From NCBI GenBank assembly GCA_021733925.1, contig JAIPJY010000050.1, forward strand, positions 1 through 52,585: 52,585 bases of DNA, written 5' to 3'. This document shows positions 44,701 through 47,049 of this stretch, one piece after another (the first letter of the stretch is position 1; each line of letters begins with the position of its first letter). The notes under the pieces are model-generated. The model was not told where the DNA came from. It saw only the letters and a program-made list of their open reading frames with translations, and searched no databases. The DNA comes from Prosthecobacter sp. (lineage in GTDB: Bacteria; Verrucomicrobiota; Verrucomicrobiia; Verrucomicrobiales; Verrucomicrobiaceae). The position numbers and the translations under genes are program-made.

Positions 44701-47049
44701 CACGGCGGTGAGCCGGAAGCGTGCACCCAGACTGCCTACGGCTGCATTCGCGGGAACATTGAAGGTGTAGTTCTGACTGACATTGTTCGTGCCACTGGGA
44801 ATGACCACGTTGTTGATGATCTGGTCGCCGCTGTCCGTCAGGGATCCGTTGTTGGCGAAGTCGATCCAGCCGTTCAGGAAGGCAGGCGCACCGGAGGTGT
44901 TCGTCACCTTCACCGTCACACTCACGCCCGTGGCTCCCTGCACCACGCTGGCTGGCAGTGTGACGCCGTCTTCGTCATCCGTCCATGCCAGGTCGTCCGA
45001 ATTTGCCGCCGTGTTGAACGCAGCCGGAATATCGTAATCAACGAGCGAACCCATCAGCAGCGAGCTGAACACCGTGTCACGTGCCACCCCGAATCCGGAA
45101 TAGTCGCCAAAGTCATCCAGCACCTGCGTGAACTCATAGCGCATGGCACCGCCGGAGACGGCGTTGGACGCCATGCTGGACGTGATGGTGGTGGCCACGG
45201 CGGTGGTTTTATTCAGCGTGTAGAGTGCGTTGCCGGCCTGTGCATACAGCGTGCCGTAACCGTCCGTGGACAGGCCGAAGACATCGGAGATGTTCGATCC
45301 GCTCGTGTTTTTGACCTGGCCCACAAGTTGGGCGGAGGTGCCACCTTCAGGCACTTTGTACAAATAGAAGGAGGTGAAACCGCTGCCCGCTGTGGTGTAG
45401 TACAATTCATTGCCAATCCACGCCATGTCCCCGGCACTGTTGAGCGCCTGACCATTTGGAACCGTGGCCGGCGCGGTGAAGGCGATGCTCGTTGACGTGT
45501 TGGAACTGGTGCTCAGCGAGGAGAGATTGAAGGTGTAGATGTCACCATTGCTGACACTGCTGATGTAGGGCGTACCGGCGGAGTCAAACACCATGCCGTT
45601 GAAGCTGTTGCTGCTGCCGAAACTCCCCAGCTTGGTCACCGCCCCTGTGCTGGGGTTGATCTGGTAGATGTTGTTGAAGTCGATGCCGTAGAGGATGCCG
45701 GAGGGTGACCACGCCAGATCCGTCAGGTAGTGGGAGCTCGAGTCACGCGTCTGGCCGACGAGCGTCTTGGCTCCGGTGGAGACATCATACGTTTCCAGAT
45801 AGCCGGTGCTGCCGTTGCCGGTGCTGACATACAGCAGGCTGGAGTAGCTGGTGCCGGAAGCCACCGTCATCAGATACGACTGCGTGGCGCTGCAGCCGTA
45901 GGAGTCGGTGACCTGCACGGTGAAACTGGAGGTACCCTTCGCCGTGGTCGTGCCGCTCAGCACGCCCGCGCTGCTCAGTGAGAGCCCCGCTGGCAGCGTG
46001 CCGGAGGAACGCGACCAAGTGAGGGGTGTGTTCACGGAGCCCGACGTCGCCGTGGCCACCAGGGTGACATTGACCGTCGTGGACAGATCCCACGAACCCA
46101 TGGCGAACGGTGAAATGACATAGCTGGTGCAGGTCGGCGTCATTGTGTACGTGCGCGTGCCGACACAGCCGCTTTGATCCACCGCCTTTATAGTGAAGGT
46201 CTCGGTGTCCCCGGAGGTGGGCGTGCCGGTCAATGCACCGCCCGAGCTCAGGCTCAGTCCGCCTGGCAGCGTGCCGCTGCTCACACTGAAGCTGTAGGGC
46301 GCGGAGCCGCCGCCGGCGCTGATCGTCTGCGAGTAGGCGGTGCCAACCGTCGCAGTGCCCAGAGTGGTGGGCCCCACCGTGATGGCCGGGCAGATTTGCA
46401 CCAGATAATCTTCCACCTCACCATTGCCTTTCAAGCTGGTGGAGCCTGGACTGCTCGTTGAGGTCAGGCGCACACGCACGCCCACATCGCCGAGGGTGGC
46501 GCCGGACGGCACCGTGAAGGTGAGGGTCCTGTTGGAATTCGACGTGCCGGTGGAGATCGTCGTGTTCGAGGCGATCTGTTCGCCGCTGTCCGTGAGCGAG
46601 CCATTCTTGTTGTAGTCGATCCACGCATTGAGGAAGACGGTGGCCCCGCTGGTGTTCGTCACGTTCACGACCATGCTGCCGGTGGTGCCTGCGACCAGAC
46701 TGCTGGGCAGTGTCACGCCGTCTTCGTCATCGGTGCCATTGAGGTCGTCTCCCGTAGCGAGGGCATTGGAATTAATGTACGATTCGCTGTCCGTCGTCGC
46801 ACCGATCCTGATGGAGCTCACCGTCGTGCTGCTGGCGCTGCTGAAGCCGTTGTAGTCACTGAAATCCGTCGCGGCCAGTGCCGCCACCGCCGATGCCACA
46901 AACAGGCTGATACCTGCCGTCAATGTGCGCTGTCCTCGGGCGCAACGCCTCCTCACCCACGCGGCAGCGCGGTGTATCGAGGCAGTCGTTTCGACTGTTT
47001 CTTCTTTAGAAACATTCGAAGGAGCGCTGTATCCGGGAGGAAGACCCAT
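16456..47049 (-). CDS. giant secreted multi-domain surface protein, 10,197 aa
   Basis: One uninterrupted frame encodes an exported protein of roughly 1 MDa. Residues 1-60 form an extended signal peptide (basic RRRCARGQR, then a hydrophobic core ending AALAA). Domains in order: GEVED; two He_PIG Ig-like modules; propeller-like region; GEVED; 16 He_PIG; HAF-like region; 2 SdrD_B; 7 He_PIG, one split by PA14; SdrD_B; beta-sandwich; 2 SdrD_B; 9 He_PIG, one split by LamG; SdrD_B; beta-sandwich; 3 SdrD_B; a 240-residue unassigned region; 2 SdrD_B; 8 He_PIG; 2 SdrD_B; NHL-like propeller; 11 SdrD_B; a C-terminus with a calcium-type [16 protein letters not shown] motif and a TIGR02597-like domain ending AFFLVKP. 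There is no LPXTG, PEP-CTERM or autotransporter barrel. Roles in adhesion, prey or particle binding, or matrix formation are inferred from the modules. Confidence 0.93.
   Translation of the reverse strand: [10197 protein letters not shown]
17790..23140 (-). repeat. eleven tandem SdrD_B-like modules
   Basis: Eleven consecutive modules of about 155-165 residues each begin with (V/I)GN(L/M)VF.D.N.NG..D.G and carry GxYFVHIP strands. They end with Asp-rich loops of the type GDDNxGEDGxDDxxP and xTIDFGF. This is the Cna-B-like fold of staphylococcal SdrD B repeats, which bind calcium and rigidify. The Asp/Asn-rich loops make the same behaviour likely here. The run forms a stalk between the NHL-like propeller and the C-terminal domain. 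Confidence 0.75.
23150..24130 (-). other. NHL-like beta-propeller region of the giant protein
   Basis: Residues about 7,641-7,967 contain blade-like repeats ([50 protein letters not shown]) of the D-G-N-hydrophobic-Y-V type found in NHL/SMP-30 propellers. It probably folds as a ligand-binding propeller inserted between Cna-B-like stalk modules. Confidence 0.6.
24995..27095 (-). repeat. He_PIG Ig-like block E, eight modules
   Basis: Eight modules of about 85 residues have the pattern CP.(I/L)T(I/L)(T/S)P..L, SGG.SPYTWS, GLS(L/M)S..G(V/L)(I/L)SGTP and DxxxCS. Several use the variant ATQYAAY where block B has ATVGTAY, which ties this block to block D. Confidence 0.75.
30035..30665 (-). other. 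beta-sandwich segment of the giant protein
   Basis: Residues about 5,462-5,672 ([14 protein letters not shown].., [41 protein letters not shown]) look like a galactose-binding-like jelly roll. Such folds usually bind carbohydrate. No family can be fixed by eye. A second segment of similar character at 34,975-35,755 begins NLIDNPSFE, as carbohydrate-binding modules of the CBM4/9 type often do. Confidence 0.45.
31105..34130 (-). repeat. He_PIG Ig-like block D, nine modules with nested LamG
   Basis: Nine modules with the [7 protein letters not shown]-type consensus. The second is interrupted after [10 protein letters not shown] by a LamG/concanavalin-like domain and resumes at [18 protein letters not shown]. 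Confidence 0.75.
33085..33740 (-). other. LamG-like domain nested in an Ig module
   Basis: Residues about 4,437-4,655: [71 protein letters not shown]. These are the standard strands of LamG/Pentraxin-like (concanavalin-like) domains, which bind glycans or proteins. Confidence 0.85.
34975..35755 (-). other. beta-sandwich segment (CBM4/9-like start)
   Basis: Residues about 3,766-4,025 begin [13 protein letters not shown] and include [13 protein letters not shown] and [13 protein letters not shown], as in carbohydrate-binding modules or choice-of-anchor domains. A paired CC occurs in SQCCGYNGG. The assignment is tentative. Confidence 0.5.
37430..37830 (-). other. PA14 domain nested in an Ig module
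   Basis: Residues about 3,074-3,207: [63 protein letters not shown]. These are diagnostic PA14 strands; the DDG is typical of calcium-dependent glycan-binding PA14 domains. The flanking Ig module continues on both sides (ALSASPTS before, [17 protein letters not shown] after). Confidence 0.88.
39290..40385 (-). other. HAF-repeat-like region of the giant protein
   Basis: Residues about 2,222-2,587 contain repeats such as [49 protein letters not shown] and [14 protein letters not shown]. They are typical of extracellular HAF-type or WD40-like propeller repeats (x-ISxDGxxVxG). It probably folds as a propeller between block B and the first SdrD_B modules. Confidence 0.55.
40385..44640 (-). repeat. 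He_PIG Ig-like block B, sixteen modules
   Basis: Sixteen tandem putative Ig modules of about 85-90 residues have the consensus CP.IT(I/L)(S/T)P.TL...TVGTAYSQT(L/I).ASGG..PY, SG(T/S)LP.GL(T/S)L, SG(V)(I/L)SGTP and TDANGC. Two sub-types alternate over much of the block, which gives a two-module higher-order repeat. Confidence 0.85.
44640..46800 (-). other. N-terminal GEVED domains flanking a propeller-like region
   Basis: GEVED-type domains ([44 protein letters not shown] at about 46,385-46,800; a second copy at 44,640-45,110 ending [14 protein letters not shown]) enclose two Ig modules and a propeller-like region (45,110-45,850, [20 protein letters not shown]). The GEVED name comes from its conserved C-terminal motif, visible in both copies. 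Confidence 0.8.
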
